Below are positions 12,071 through 23,400 of a DNA stretch of 64,000 bases, one piece after another. This stretch comes from Miscanthus floridulus (taxonomy: Eukaryota > Streptophyta > Magnoliopsida > Poales > Poaceae). The stretch spans positions 78,943,928 through 79,007,927 of the forward strand of contig NC_089583.1 of assembly GCF_019320115.1 (NCBI RefSeq), read 5' to 3'. Made by a program: the position numbers and the translations under genes. Each line of letters opens with the position of its first letter. Position 1 is the stretch's first letter. The notes beneath the pieces are model-generated. The model was not told the DNA's origin. It did no database searches and saw nothing but the letters and a program-made list of their open reading frames with translations.

Positions 12071-12440
12071 GTGCATCAGTATATAGAACACACAGTTTCG
12101 TATATGCAACAAATCCTAATGTTGCTAGAGCACAGCACAGAAAAAATTAGGGAAAAGGATGAAACTTCATTACCTCAGTCCTATTGAAGCCTACGACGTC
12201 AGCAGCAATGGAGCCTGTCTCCTCTCCTCTGTTGTGGGCGCTGCCTTCTCCTCCACAAGAAGGGTCACCGGATCCACAGGGAAACATGCCATCCCAAGCG
12301 GCCTACACAAGGACTCCAGCACTGCAGGATCAGATCCAAGGGCAGAGGAAATCCACAGCGAGATTGGGGCCTAGGGCGGCGGCGCCATTTGTGACGGCCG
12401 GAGTCGGGTTAGGGCGGCGCTGGACTGGGGCTAGGGCGGC
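12071..12440 (-). pseudogene. 5' exon region of the CACTA transposase
   Basis: On the minus strand an open stretch ends ...AADVVGFNRTE followed by a GT donor (gtaatgaag) at about 12173. It lies in the correct place to be the N-terminal exon of the transposase. Upstream is GC-rich with a 17-G run near 12612. No domain is recognised in it. Confidence 0.4.
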
Positions 12441-12989
12441 GTAGGCACTGCGTGGCAGCGGATTCGTCGGGCACTGGTGGCGGATGGAGAGTTGGGGCGC
12501 AGTGGATGGAGAGCAGGGGCGCAGCGGAGGGGCAGCCAACGGATGGGAAGGGGCGGGCGGCGTCGGGCACGCAGCGGATGGAGAGCAGGGGTGTGGCGGC
12601 GGATGGAGAGTGGGGGGGGGGGGGGGGGCAGCGGCTGATAGGGTTTGGAGTTGGACTTTTTGGGTCTGTGTTTAGGTCGGGTTGTGTTGTATGGTGGGCC
12701 AACACAAAAAAAGGAGTGCGGGCTATTCTCTTCTTGGCGCGAACGCCAAACGAAAGCACACGGCTTTACTCTTCTTAGGCGCGAACATGAATTCAGCCAG
12801 ATAGTTTTGCTTGCGGTACATATTTCCTGACGAGAACAACTATTTCGCGGCGGTTTGCAGAGCACTCTCACGAAAACAGGTTTTCATGACGGGATTCACA
12901 GCACCTCCACGAAAAGGGTTAATTTCGTTAGTGTTTTAAACTCTCACTAAAAATTATCCCCCTCATGAAATCTCCGTTTTCTGGTAGCG

Positions 12990-13844
12990 CCTGTGTGCGT
13001 GTATATATATATGAGCGTTAGTTTCTGTTTGTACAGCATATGTTAAATATAAAATGTCTAGGGTATCATCAGCATGAACAAATTAAAGTTACTACACATG
13101 CCGTGATCAAGGGCTGGGACCAAGCCTTCGGTTGGGATATTGCTGATCTGTTGGTAGGGATGAATCAACACCAACACATTCATGATCACACGTCATAAAT
13201 TTACATGCAGATTTTGATGGCCACGTACATATGCTTGACACTGTTAAGACGTATCTTTCGTCCATTCCCATCCAAGTACTATTATCGGGAAAGTTAACAT
13301 CCAAACCATTAAGGCACTGGAGCGAGTACAGAGTTGTTCCGTCGGGGACTATAAACGCGACACTGGCAAGAAGTGCCAACAACTGCCAAGAGTCTACAAA
13401 CTGGAGCCTGGTTGTTCGCTTGACGCGATACCGATCGAGACTCGAGACTAGCTAACCAAGTCTAGGGCAGGCCGATCGAGGTTCCCCGCTAATTTCTTGA
13501 TCGTTGAAATACGGGCGAGATGTCCGATCGACAGAAAAAAAAAAGAAAATTCTTGATCGTTTGTATATGATGAGCCCCACACACATCGGCCATCGTCGTT
13601 TCATCTGTCTCACTCTTTCACGCTTCCGAGCAGTGTCTGGCACATGATACGCTAGCTGTGCATGGTTCACCAACCCCTCTTCCCGCATCCACGACGACCT
13701 ACACGGCTACGCCTACACCTGATGAGAGATTTTCGTAGCACTGCTCAGGCGCGGTGGATCGACTGACACGTGGGGCTGTGCCGAGGAACGTGACTCTACC
13801 TGATGGGTGCATTGGTGCCGGCGTGGCGTTGTTGCGTTCATGCA

Positions 13845-13846
<2 letters not shown>
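12990..13846. other. Intergenic, no gene recognised
   Basis: Between the CACTA end and the C homopolymer. Short open frames on both strands have no recognisable domain. A short AT dinucleotide run lies at about 13004. Confidence 0.5.

Positions 13847-13888
<42 letters not shown>
13847..13888 (+). repeat. Poly-C homopolymer, 42 bases
   Basis: Forty-two uninterrupted C, following tgcatg and ending at gtctcg. Translated frames through it give only proline or glycine runs and are not genes. Length is probably polymorphic and may be inaccurate. Confidence 0.95.
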
Positions 13889-13889
<1 letters not shown>

Positions 13890-14158
13890 TCTCGTCACGG
13901 CAGCATCCGCAAATACAGCGTACGCACATAGGAGAAGCTACTAAACCAAGACGTGATTTAGATTGTTCAATTAGTTCTCTCCTTAAAAAGACAGAACAAC
14001 TTATTAGCAGAACATATATATGCTTAGAAATTCGGATCTCACAATCACATGCATTTCCAAACAGGTGCTCAGGGAGGAACTACGTGGGTTTACCCAAACT
14101 CAGCTTGACGAGCTGAGCAAGGCAGCTAGTAGCACCGATAGAGAAACAACATTGGATC

Positions 14159-15389
14159 CACTTTGAAATTTGGCTTTAGTCCCGATATTTTTCGCGCCTG
14201 GGACTAGAGAAACCTTTAGTCCTGGTTGGTAGCTCCAACCGGGACTAAAGGTCCCTGCCCAATGGCTACCGCGGCAGGCTTTTACTGCAGGGGACCTTTA
14301 GTCCCGGTTGGAGCTATCAACCGGGACTAAAGGTTAACTTTTACTCCCGGTTGGTCCCTCCAACCGGGAGTAAAAGTCTACTCCCGGCTGGAGGCTCCGT
14401 CCGGGACTAGAAAGTGACCTTTAGTCCCGGTTTCTGTATCCAACCAGGACTGAAGGTCCCCTCCTATATACCCCTTCTTCCTCCCCGAACCCGAGCCACT
14501 TCGAGCTCAGTGTTCTTGCTTCATCGCCGGCCTCTCTTCTTTCTCATCGCCTTTCTTCGATTCCTCATCTATTCTTCGGTTCTAAAGGTTACCAACTTTA
14601 TACTCTCATATTTTATCAGTAGCCTATCTCATTTTGTGGACTAGATATATGTAGTTTTTTATGGTGGATTTTTTTTATTTGTAAGTCATTTAAGCACAAA
14701 ATCACTTTAAAGTTTGCATATTTGGATGAAGAAAAGGTTAAAGTAGTTATTCAAAACTAGTATTCAACTTTCATTTCTAGCATGCAAGCACACTTCATGG
14801 TTTAGAGATATAGAGAATTTTAGAGTTTTTTAATTTTATTTGTTTATAAAATGAGAAATTTATATTATATTAAAAATGAGTATAGAGTAGATGACAACTG
14901 CTTCCGGGTCCTCGGCCTCTCATCGGGTTTCAAAGCATAGAGAGTAGAGAGTAGGCCGGACCTCCCTTTCATTGCATGCGGCAAGTGTGAGGAGAAAATT
15001 ATGATGGAGTACCGGGTGAGAAAGGAGTGTCCCAACATGGGTCGTATCTTCTACAAGTGTCCGGATTGCAATGTGAGTTATTTTGTCGCATTTGATGATT
15101 ATGGTTAATTTATACCTATTTGAAAACCAAAACGAATCATCAATTGAAAATAAAAAAAGAAAAGAAAAAAAAGAAGAAAGAAAACCACCAACCGGGACTA
15201 AAGGGCCGGTCCACGTGGCCAGACCGGGAGGCCTCTTTAGTCCCGGTTGGTATTACCAACTGGGACTAAAGGTGGGCGAGAAATCGGGACTAAAGGAGGA
15301 GACCTTTAATCCTGGATTCGTGCTCCCAGTTGAGAAACCGAGACTGAAGGGGTTTTCCAACTAGAGTAAAGCCTGTTTCTGTACTAGTG
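14159..15389 (+). mobile_element. Small CACTA-like element with CCGGGACTAAAG repeats
   Basis: The right end, reversed, reads CACTAGTACAGAAACAGG followed by CTTTA. The left end reads CACTTTGAAATTTGG followed by CTTTAGTCCCG, a decayed match. Both ends carry many inverted copies of TTTAGTCCCGGTTGG / CCAACCGGGACTAAA (14180-14460 and 15190-15350), a hallmark of a common grass CACTA group. Flanking triplets (atc, tag) do not match, so the exact borders are uncertain. Confidence 0.65.
14962..15072 (+). pseudogene. GRF-type zinc finger exon fragment
   Basis: Thirty-seven codons open with LPFIACGKC and end GRIFYKCPDCN, immediately followed by a GTGAGT splice donor. The C-x2-C pair, the EYRVRKECPN middle and the GRxFYKCP block are the signature of GRF zinc fingers, small nucleic-acid-binding modules common in grass transposon-linked genes. 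The upstream stretch from ATG 14892 is serine-rich and hits a stop before joining this frame. No downstream partner exon was found, so this is a fragment carried inside the small CACTA-like element. Confidence 0.65.
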
Positions 15390-15903
15390 TAGGGTCCGTT
15401 CCTTGGCTGTGTTTTCAATTTGAACACTGGGCTGCCATCGACTCTTAACAGAAGCAATGCAGGCGAAACCTCCTACCCTTGCGCCGTTCAGTCCCTTCTG
15501 CAGTTCGTTCGTCAACAGCATCGGCAATCGGCATGCGCGTGACGACGGCAGACCTAACCGATCCTCTTCTATGTTTGATATATTCCTCCATTATATTTCC
15601 AGCTCCAGCAGTGTCCGGTCCGGCGTCCCTCCTACTCCTCTTTGACGACGCAGTGGCACTGTCCGCCGCAGCTCTCAGAAAACTCGACTGACGTGGCGTT
15701 CATGTTCAAAGAAGATTTTCTGTCTAACACGATCTAAACACGTGCATGTGCCATCGCCACCTGTGCGAGCCGTTGTCGTGGCGTCACTATCGCGAGACGA
15801 GACGGCATTCTAATTTTCAACAAAGCGAGAAGGGAGTAGGGGTGGAATCTGGTGCCTCCGACAACTGCGAGCCGGCCGGTGTGTGAGGCCAATAAATCCA
15901 TAT
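15390..15903. other. Intergenic, no gene recognised
   Basis: About 500 bp of mixed composition between the CACTA-like element and the MULE. Short open frames on both strands show no domain. Confidence 0.5.
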
Positions 15904-15912
15904 CCCAGGTGC
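15904..15912. repeat. Left 9-bp target-site duplication of the MULE
   Basis: cccaggtgc; its partner at 20154-20162 is ctcaggtgc (8 of 9 identical). Confidence 0.75.
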
Positions 15913-16200
15913 GATTTTTTTTAATTTTTAACACTTTTTATAAACTAATTTCAAATCTAACACTGTTTTTTTTTTTCAAAACTAACATTTTGGCCGTGCC
16001 TATTGTCATGGCGCGGCGAAACGCCTGTACCGCGCCATGCATGGTGGCGCGGCAGGAGGATGACGTGGCGACGACCGGGCCTGCTTACTGGTGACGTAGC
16101 AGGGTCTGCTGCGTCATAGACCATGGCGCAGCACTGCCGCGCCAAGTACCACTGCGCGGCAGGACCTGGACGTAGGCAGAAGATCGGCTGCTGTCGGTGA

Positions 16201-16484
16201 GGATCGGCAGCGACGCGACCATGGACCCCGGCTTCCCGTCGCAGCTGAACGGCACCTGCAGCTCCGACCCCAATGCCTTCGCCTTCCTCGACCCCTCGCC
16301 GGTGGGCTCCGAGCAGGTGTTCTAGTCCGACATGAGGTCGCACAGCACGGTCGACTACTGCGCGTCCAACCAGGGTGCCTTCTTCGGCGATTTCGTGGCG
16401 GCGATGACCAAGCTCGGGAGGATCGGGATCAAGACGCCGGCCACCGGTGGCGAGATACGCTGGGACTGTCGGTTCCCGAACTAG
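16201..16484 (+). pseudogene. Class III peroxidase C-terminal fragment captured in the MULE
   Basis: From ATG 16221 the frame reads MDPGF, an NGTCSSDPNAFAFLDPSP block, then SDMRSHSTVDY, ASNQGAFFGDF, VAAMTKLGRIGIKTP and GGEIRWDCRFPN before TAG 16482-16484. This is the C-terminal quarter of a secreted plant class III (guaiacol) peroxidase, including the cysteine of the final disulphide and the GEIRxDC ending. A TAG at 16323-16325 interrupts it, and the block normally found between the FLD and SDxRS segments is shortened. The haem-binding N-terminal two-thirds are absent, so no enzyme can be made. It sits just inside the left TIR. Confidence 0.85.
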
Positions 16485-16876
16485 TGGCTAGTTAATCTCG
16501 TCGGCAGTGCTGCCGCGACGCATTGAAACGAATATGAAGCACATAAATAAAGTTTGTGCGCAAGTTGACAAGCTGCCATATAACATTTTCATTGGTTTGA
16601 CATAAGTTAAACATAATATAACCAACTAAGCCTGCAAGTTTCGGACGACAATATTCGTTCGACCTAACAAACTAAGACCCAGGAGTGTAAGGATCCCTCG
16701 GACGCCTCTGTCTCTTCGGATTTGTTGGCAACACATTGGGAGTATAGCCAACGTCGGTGTGGTCGTGTTGCCGGTGCGTATGGCTCGTACCCTGCAAGTA
16801 TATGATATGCACGATTACTTATAATCTTTATGATCGTTAGTTCATGGAGCCTACATATTTTTAAAAAAAACTACCT

Positions 16877-19253
16877 TTGTTACTGCCTGTGAGGCTCCTT
16901 GGATATCAAGCAGGACACCACATAGCTGAGACATGCCGATCTCGTCCTACGGCCAATCGTCCCACTGGTGGTGCTGCCTACGGAAGCCCGGGCGGTCGTC
17001 GTCATCGTCGTCCACGTTTGCAGGGTCCTTCTCAGCGCTATGATGTGGTGGTGTACGCACTGCGGAAGTGGCACCTGTCACCGGCTGAGAAGAGCCGGCT
17101 GGTGTTCTCAAAGAGCCAGAAGACGTGCCATCCGACCGCACCGGGACTGCCGGTTCCACCCAAGGAGTGTCCATATAGCTCAGCTTCTGAGCTAACTTCC
17201 TGCAGCCCCGCTTCACCTTCTGCATAAATAGACATTAAAGTTACTGTATTTTCCAAATGCATATACACTAAAGATATATTTTCGGAACAGACAAGTTTAT
17301 GTTTACCTCCACAAAAGCCTCGAGAACGCCTGATCCCTGCCCTCTAGACTCGTGAAGCCAAAACGCTGCTTCGTTGGACATTCTTGACAATTGTGTCGCC
17401 TAGGTACAGAAACGTGGTTAAACAGTTTTAGTACACATACTTAATATCAAATGGATAACAAATTGTACCATTCGAGTATCTTACCACGTATCTTTGAAGC
17501 AGGGCTCTCTATAGTTGTGTGTCGTCCCTAGTGGCAACGCCGTACACATCTTTGATCACATCTTCCTCTGAGTCCTCGTCAATCGTCTCCTCAGTGTACG
17601 GGGGCTTGATATGTGTCCTCGTAGACTAGTGAAGCCACTGCAGGTACTCGTCGAAGGAGTGCTGGTCGTGTGGGGGACCCGCATGGACTGGCCGCCGTTC
17701 CCTGTTCTGCCATAAGTGGAGGTATGCGGTGTGTGTCACGCGCTAATCCTTGGTCTTGTACTTCTTCCTACGGTCATACCTGGAACAAAACGATGTTAGT
17801 TGTACCACACACACTTCTGAATTATAGCTTTGTTATTAATCAATAACGCACCCGTGCAATTCTTGGTTGGTGGAGTAAAGCGGTGGTGGGTAGCCTATCA
17901 TTCTTCCAAACTATCTACAAACCCTGATGGGCAAGTGAATCTCGACCACGTGGAAAAAAATAAGAGGGACGTTGCAGCGATACTCGTCTGACTCATCCCT
18001 AGTGACAGGACTCAGATAGTACTCGAGCTCCGAAGCATCCCAAGGACACCAATGCACCTGAACATTTCGTAATTGAGTTAGGTTGTGATATAGTGTACAT
18101 CGAACAAGACATATGTATGATAGTAAAGAGAGCGTAACCTGGTGCTGTGTCAGGATGTCGAGACTGTCCGTGTACTCCCTGTACTTGCGCCTCGCATTCC
18201 CTCTAACTAACTTTGCTTCCGTCCAGATATACAAAGCAGTAGGGAGTGTATCCTGTCCGTTCCAATGCTGCATTGAACATGATAATGAATTAGCCATTAA
18301 TAATTTTATCATATGTAAATGTCTCGAAGAATATAGTGAACTGAAGTACTTACCGGTAAACTAGTATTAAGGGGCCTCCCAACGGGTCATCATTCTCAAC
18401 ACCAAACCTAGAGTAGGTAGGAGCAACCCCCAAGGTTTGCATACCCTGAGGTGCGACGACAGGCAACGCATAGCTGTCGATACGTCCATGTTAGGATTGC
18501 GCTGCCCCAGCTGTATGCCGCTATGTTCTCCCACGGCTGACATAGTATGCCAAGAAAGATCCAGCTGATGGTGTTATCCAAGGCGTCTGGAAATAGGAAA
18601 GCACCAAGGAAGTGCCAGAGCCACACTCTAGCGAATCTGTCGATCTGAGCCTCATCAGCCTGTGGGCCCAAGTAATCAAAGCGCTCTGTGATCCAGGACG
18701 ACAAAACACCAGAACTTTTTCTAAAATTCACCAAAGAAAATGAGACCCGATGGGTGTAGGAAAGCAATGCAAGTATTAAATAGACTTGAATTGCTCACTT
18801 ATTTTTCTTGGAAACCTCGTCGTCCGGTGGAAGAAAGCCAGTGAACTGAGCCAATAGCTCCCTCCAGTGATCATTGTCAACTATACCTATCACTGGAAGT
18901 CCCCCCAACCGAAGGCCAAAGATAGCCATCATGTCCTGCATGGTCAAGGTCATCTCGCCGCAAGGTAGGTGGAACGTATGGGTCTCAGGCCTCCACCTGT
19001 TATAAAAATAGAACGATTGTTAGTTGCCTCAAATTTGTTATAAGAATATTTACGTACAAAGAAGGCACTCGCACCTGTCTACAGCTGCAGTAAGTAGCGC
19101 TGGGTCAAGGGGCGAAAGACCATAGTTGACAACACGGACGACGTCGATGTCACTCAAGATGTGTGCTTGGTGCTGATCGTCGTATTCCACCTCAAGAAGG
19201 GAAAACAACGGCTGCTGCGTGGGAGGGGCCATCCTGTTAGAAATTGATAACAC
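16877..19253 (-). pseudogene. Plant mobile domain (PMD) gene, broken
   Basis: Exons on the minus strand in order. Exon 1 (19232 or 19253 to ~19079) starts MAPPTQQPLF and has VRVVNYGLSPLDPALLTA. The next (~18998-18800) reads RWRPETHTFHLPCGEMT then MAIFGLRLGG, the PMD signature. Another (~18735-18370) has WLWHFLGAFLFPD and YSWGSAILTWTYRQLC. Further exons follow at ~18270-18140, ~18060-17890 and ~17230-16930, the last with a KRGCRKLAQKLSY block and a D-run. Stops and shifts occur in the 17500-17900 part. PMD proteins (PF10536 family, MAIN/MAIL1 relatives) occur both as host genes and inside transposons; this one lies within MULE termini. Confidence 0.78.
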
Positions 19254-20162
19254 AAAGGGTTAGAGTATTTAAATTAACAATATTCAAATTAATATTATGT
19301 AGCATTGCAAAATTTGAACTACTTGTTATGCAATACGAACACAATATGAAAGCACATGTATATATTGAAAGTAACATTATCAGACATATTAAACAACTTC
19401 ACTAGTAAAATAAGCATTTGACGAAACTTCATCAAGTCATCCAAATCGTCATATCACGCACTATTAAGTACCGACACTTGAAAACTAGTATCTATACTGA
19501 CAACCTTTACTACTATAAACCAACTAAATAATAAATACCTAATCAATCCTTAAACCCAAAATCCTAACAGTAACCTAAACCCTAACTACCTAACCAAACC
19601 TTAACTATACCACAACACACAACCTAAGCCCTAAAAACTACCTACCTAAATAAACAAATTCACTAACCTAACTATCCTAAATCACTAGCCCTAACTAAAA
19701 CAACAATCATAATAACATGAAATCGAGTGAGGGAGCTGCCTTACCTTGATATGAGCGGGCTATTGCGGCCGTGACGCGTCGGTGTTCGTGGCGCGGCCGG
19801 CGCGGGCGCTGCGCGGCGGGAGTAGGCAGGCGCGGCCGACGTGGGTGGTCGGCCGTCGGGGCGACGGGCGCTGTGCGGCGGCGAGCGGGGAGGGCGCTGC
19901 GCAGCGTGCGGGCGGGCGAGCAGGGACCGCGGCTCGCGGGCGATATTTACTTGGGCCTGCCGCGCCGTGGACTATGGCGCGTCAGTGCCGCACCAAGATC
20001 GGTGGCGCGGCAGACCCTGCCACGTCACCGGTCAGCAGCCCCGGTCGTCGTCACGTCATCCTCCGGCTGACAATAGACGCGGCAAAAAATGTTAGTTTTG
20101 AAAAAAAAAGATTTGAAATAAGTTTACAAAAAGTGTTAAAAATAAAAAAAAATCTCAGGTGC

Positions 20163-21301
20163 CGCCCATTCAGTCTTCGCTCACCCGTCCAGACAGCAGC
20201 AGCTGGAGTACGTACCTACGTGGAATCACGGTACGCCCTTGATTGTAATGGTTGTATTCTGTTTTGTGTGCCTTAACAGTAGTTATAAGCATATATCTAT
20301 ACTCTGTGAAGTATTCATCTTATAGGTTCATCAACACTTTCTGTAAATCATATGTTTGGGCCTTGTCCTTCCAGAAATTCTCACTTGTCCATTTGCAAAC
20401 TGCCTATGCTAGACCTTATTAAATCCAGTTTTGAGACCAACTTACAAAATGGTTAGCGACTGAAAATTGGTGGATTGACTTCATACCGAACGCGTCCGTG
20501 GGACATCACCAGGCGCATTTGCTCACAACCAATAAATATATGATCTGCTCTGTTGTCTCAATTTTGCTCTTTTTTAAGGATGACATAGCCATCTATGAGT
20601 TCTTGTCTATTTATGGAATTCTCAGTTGGCATATGGTTTGCTCACACTAACCATATGTGTTTCTGAAATTCTAGTGGTTATTTGTTTGACTTTATTCTGA
20701 CTGTCTTTATAATGTTAGATGGATGAAGGGATGGCAGTAGTACCTGAGATTGTTTACAGGAGCGTGCACAAAGGCCATGGTCTGGTAATCGCTCCGAAGG
20801 ACTGCTGTTGCTGGCCATTCACGTTGGGCAGCTGTTTGTTGGTTGCTAGCCTATTATGGTTTCCTGTAGTATCGTTCTCTGTTGCTAATAAGAAACTCAG
20901 CCTGTAGCTTTTATATTGACAGAGGACTACTTTGTATTCAAACATTATCTGTAGATTGAATTGAAATGATCTTGCATTTGCTGTGGTCACTGCTGTGGGA
21001 GAAAAAAAAGTAATGGTTCTGTTAAACCATTTGTAATTCTAATAGGTCAGAGCCTTGTTTCCGGGCTGGAATGCATGGTGTTCTACTTTTATCAGCTTGC
21101 TTGTCCTCTACCTCAGACAAGCTGTCTGCTTTGAGGGCATTCATTTAGCCCAAGTGTTTGGTTAGTCTTGTAATCTTCGTTGCTGGTGAATTCTTGGTGA
21201 CCTGCACTTGAATGGTCATGGCTCGTGACATGTGAGAATTTAAGATTGGTGGCTTTGACTTCTCTCCGGTTGTTGTTGCACACACAGAAACACTCACTGG
21301 C
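20163..21301. other. Intergenic, no gene recognised
   Basis: A plus-strand frame from ATG 20719 (62 codons, with a CCCWPF cysteine cluster and a hydrophobic stretch) is open but has no recognisable domain. Nothing else stands out. Confidence 0.4.
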
Positions 21302-21525
21302 CATGCATGTGGGCCACGGCCTGCTAACAGTTTTCCTTCCCTTTGTATTCACGTGATGAATGGGCCATGCGCGAGCTGCAGAGCGAGCGCACTTGCATGC
21401 GCGAGTTGCTGGGCATGCATGTGGGCCATGGCCTGTTAACAAATTTCCTTCTCTTTGTATTCACGTGATGAATGGGCCATGCGCAAGCTCGGGCGCGCTT
21501 GTATGCGCGAGTGGCGTAGCAGGAC
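21302..21525 (+). repeat. 112-bp tandem duplication
   Basis: Unit one starts catgcatgtgggccacgg at 21302 and unit two starts catgcatgtgggccatgg at 21414. Both include tttgtattcacgtgatgaat. Similarity is high but not perfect. Confidence 0.85.
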
Positions 21526-22140
21526 CTGGAATTTGCTAGCTGGCCCATGCGTGAGCTGCAGAACGGGCCGACCCATGCGCATGGATAGGAAAATCTGCAA
21601 AGTTCCTGGACTATGCATTGGAGCGGGATAGGAAAACTGCAAAATGTAGTACCACCTCGCTTACCTACCAGAAGTAAGCTCAAGTTAAAAGCAAGAACAC
21701 ACTCTTTGCATTAATGTACTACTGCGTTGCTTACTTGATGTCCGTAGAATCAAGTTTGCGTAGTATCAAGTTTGATTGGGCCGGGCCGGCTCGGTTCAGC
21801 TTGACTAGGTAAGTTTGCCTTATTCAGCCCAGAGCTCAAATTTTTATTTTGGGTTTTGAAATCCAAATCCTACAGTTCTTTTGCTTTGTAAAATTCTATA
21901 TAGCACAATTTTTTTTGTAAATTTTTTCCTTCACTATTTGTTTGCTTTGTGAAATTATGTGATTTGTTTCTCTAGAGAAACGCAATAGTGCTTATGAGTT
22001 TTCTCCTATAGAGGATATCAACATTACATGCTCTTGAATTGCTAGGCCGAAATTTTAGGCCTATTCCAATCCTTGGCCCATTACAAGTTTTTTCCATTAT
22101 CAAGTAAAATGAAAAGGCACATTGTGAATATTCAAACATA
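21526..22140. other. AT-rich intergenic, no gene recognised
   Basis: Contains TGGGCC/GGCCCA words and T-rich stretches; no coding signal. Confidence 0.45.
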
Positions 22141-23400
22141 CTCGAATGAAGAAATGACAAAAACAAAAGTTCTAAAAATTTGTAGTCGATGACTTTTCCA
22201 TTTGAAATCAATTAATGTCCCAATTTTTTTTGAAGTTCTCATAATTTGTAATTTAACTTCTTAAAATGTTCAAAAGAACTCATAAGGGGACATGACTAAA
22301 ACCAAAGTTATAGACCTCGGTGAGGTCTACAAATTTGTAGTTGACAACTTTTTCTTTTGAATTCATTTATGCTCCTAGAATTATGTTATAAGTTTTCAAA
22401 TATAGAAATTCAAATATAATAATATCTAAACTTGGTTCAAAAAATCTACAAACTTGCGTGTGGACATGATTTTGGTGTATAATCATTGCATAAAAAATTC
22501 AAATAACTTCAACAAAGCAGTGCTAGACATTGTTCACAGATGGACATATTCTGCACATAGTTATATGAGAAAGTGAGACATGTTTCTATCGTGAAGGGTG
22601 TATGGTCCCACTTTAGTGAAATTGCTTGAATTTTTTATGAAATGATTATGGACCAAAAATACGTCGTTGTGTCAATTTGTACAATTATCAGACCAAATTT
22701 ATTTATTATTCCAATTATTTGTTGAATTAACATGTAAGAAATGTAATAATATGTAAACTTGGCTAGAAAAAACTACAAACTTGCATGATAACATGATTTT
22801 GGGTGTATAATTATTGCATAAAAATTTCAAATGCTTTTAGCAAAGCAGTATTGCACATTGTTCATGAATTCGTACATCTCTCGTATACTTATACGTGAAC
22901 AATATGAAACATATATCTAATTGCTCTCCATGTATACTACCATTTTGTTAGAATTGTGTCGGATTGAGAAATGACCAAAACAATAGTTGTAGATCTCGAT
23001 GAGCGGTATAACTTTGTTGTTGGCGACTTTTTCATTTGAATCATTTACTATCCCTAAATTTTGTTCGAAGTTTTCATCTTTTCAAATTCAAATTTCAATT
23101 TGTTGAAACAAAGTCACATGGAGAAATGACAAAAACAAAAGTTGTGCCTCTCGATGAATTCTACAACTTTGTTGTTGACGGCCTTTTCCATTTGAAATTA
23201 TGTACTATCCCAAAATTCTGTTTGAAGTTACCATATTTTGAAATTCAAATTTTGGAATTGTCCAAACGAATTCATATGGAGAAAGGACTAATACAAAAGT
23301 TGTAGATATCAATGAGTTCTACAACTTTGTATTTTACGAAATTTTTGTTTGAAATGATTTATGTTCCTAAAATTCAATTTGAAATTCTCAACGATGCTCT
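22140..23400 (+). repeat. Degenerate higher-order repeat region
   Basis: Two unit types alternate. Type A (acaaaagttgta, then tctacaactttgttgttgac, then ttttccatttgaa) occurs near 22150, 22290, 22975, 23125 and 23285. Type B (ctacaaacttgc, then acatgattttgg, then aaagcagt) occurs near 22430 and 22753, 326 bp apart. Each unit is a partial palindrome around the acaactttgttgt core. No open frame of note. Probably an internal part of an old transposon. Confidence 0.7.

Larger units (their letters stand above)
8890..12989 (-). mobile_element. CACTA (En/Spm) transposon, non-autonomous
   Basis: The left end reads CACTACCA followed by AAA and GAGATTTCGTGAGAG. The reverse complement of the right end reads CGCTACCAGAAAA then GAGATTTCATGAG, so the termini are a CACTA-type inverted pair with one changed end base. 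Flanking triplets are ctt and cct, an imperfect 3-bp duplication. Both subterminal zones (8900-9390 and 12790-12980) are packed with the motif TTTCGTGAGAG/CACGAAA in both orientations, the usual transposase-binding layout. Transposase exons read on the minus strand. No TNP2-type catalytic core was seen. Confidence 0.82.
15913..20153. mobile_element. Mutator-like element (Pack-MULE type) with captured sequence
   Basis: Long inverted termini: the left end (GATTTTTTTTAATTTTTAAC...) and the reverse complement of the right end stay alignable for about 200 bp or more, through a GC-rich stretch with GGCGCGGCA motifs. They are flanked by cccaggtgc (15904-15912) and ctcaggtgc (20154-20162), a 9-bp duplication with one mismatch, as MULEs make. 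The interior has no MURA transposase. It holds a peroxidase gene fragment near the left end and a plant-mobile-domain gene on the minus strand. Confidence 0.85.

Noticed and set aside
13713..14116. Frames through the poly-C tract (poly-Pro or poly-Gly proteins)
   Set aside because: Generated by the homopolymer; no flanking domain.
20719..20907. Small plus-strand cysteine-containing protein
   Set aside because: No family recognised, no supporting splice or promoter signal; listed only as an open frame in an intergenic stretch.
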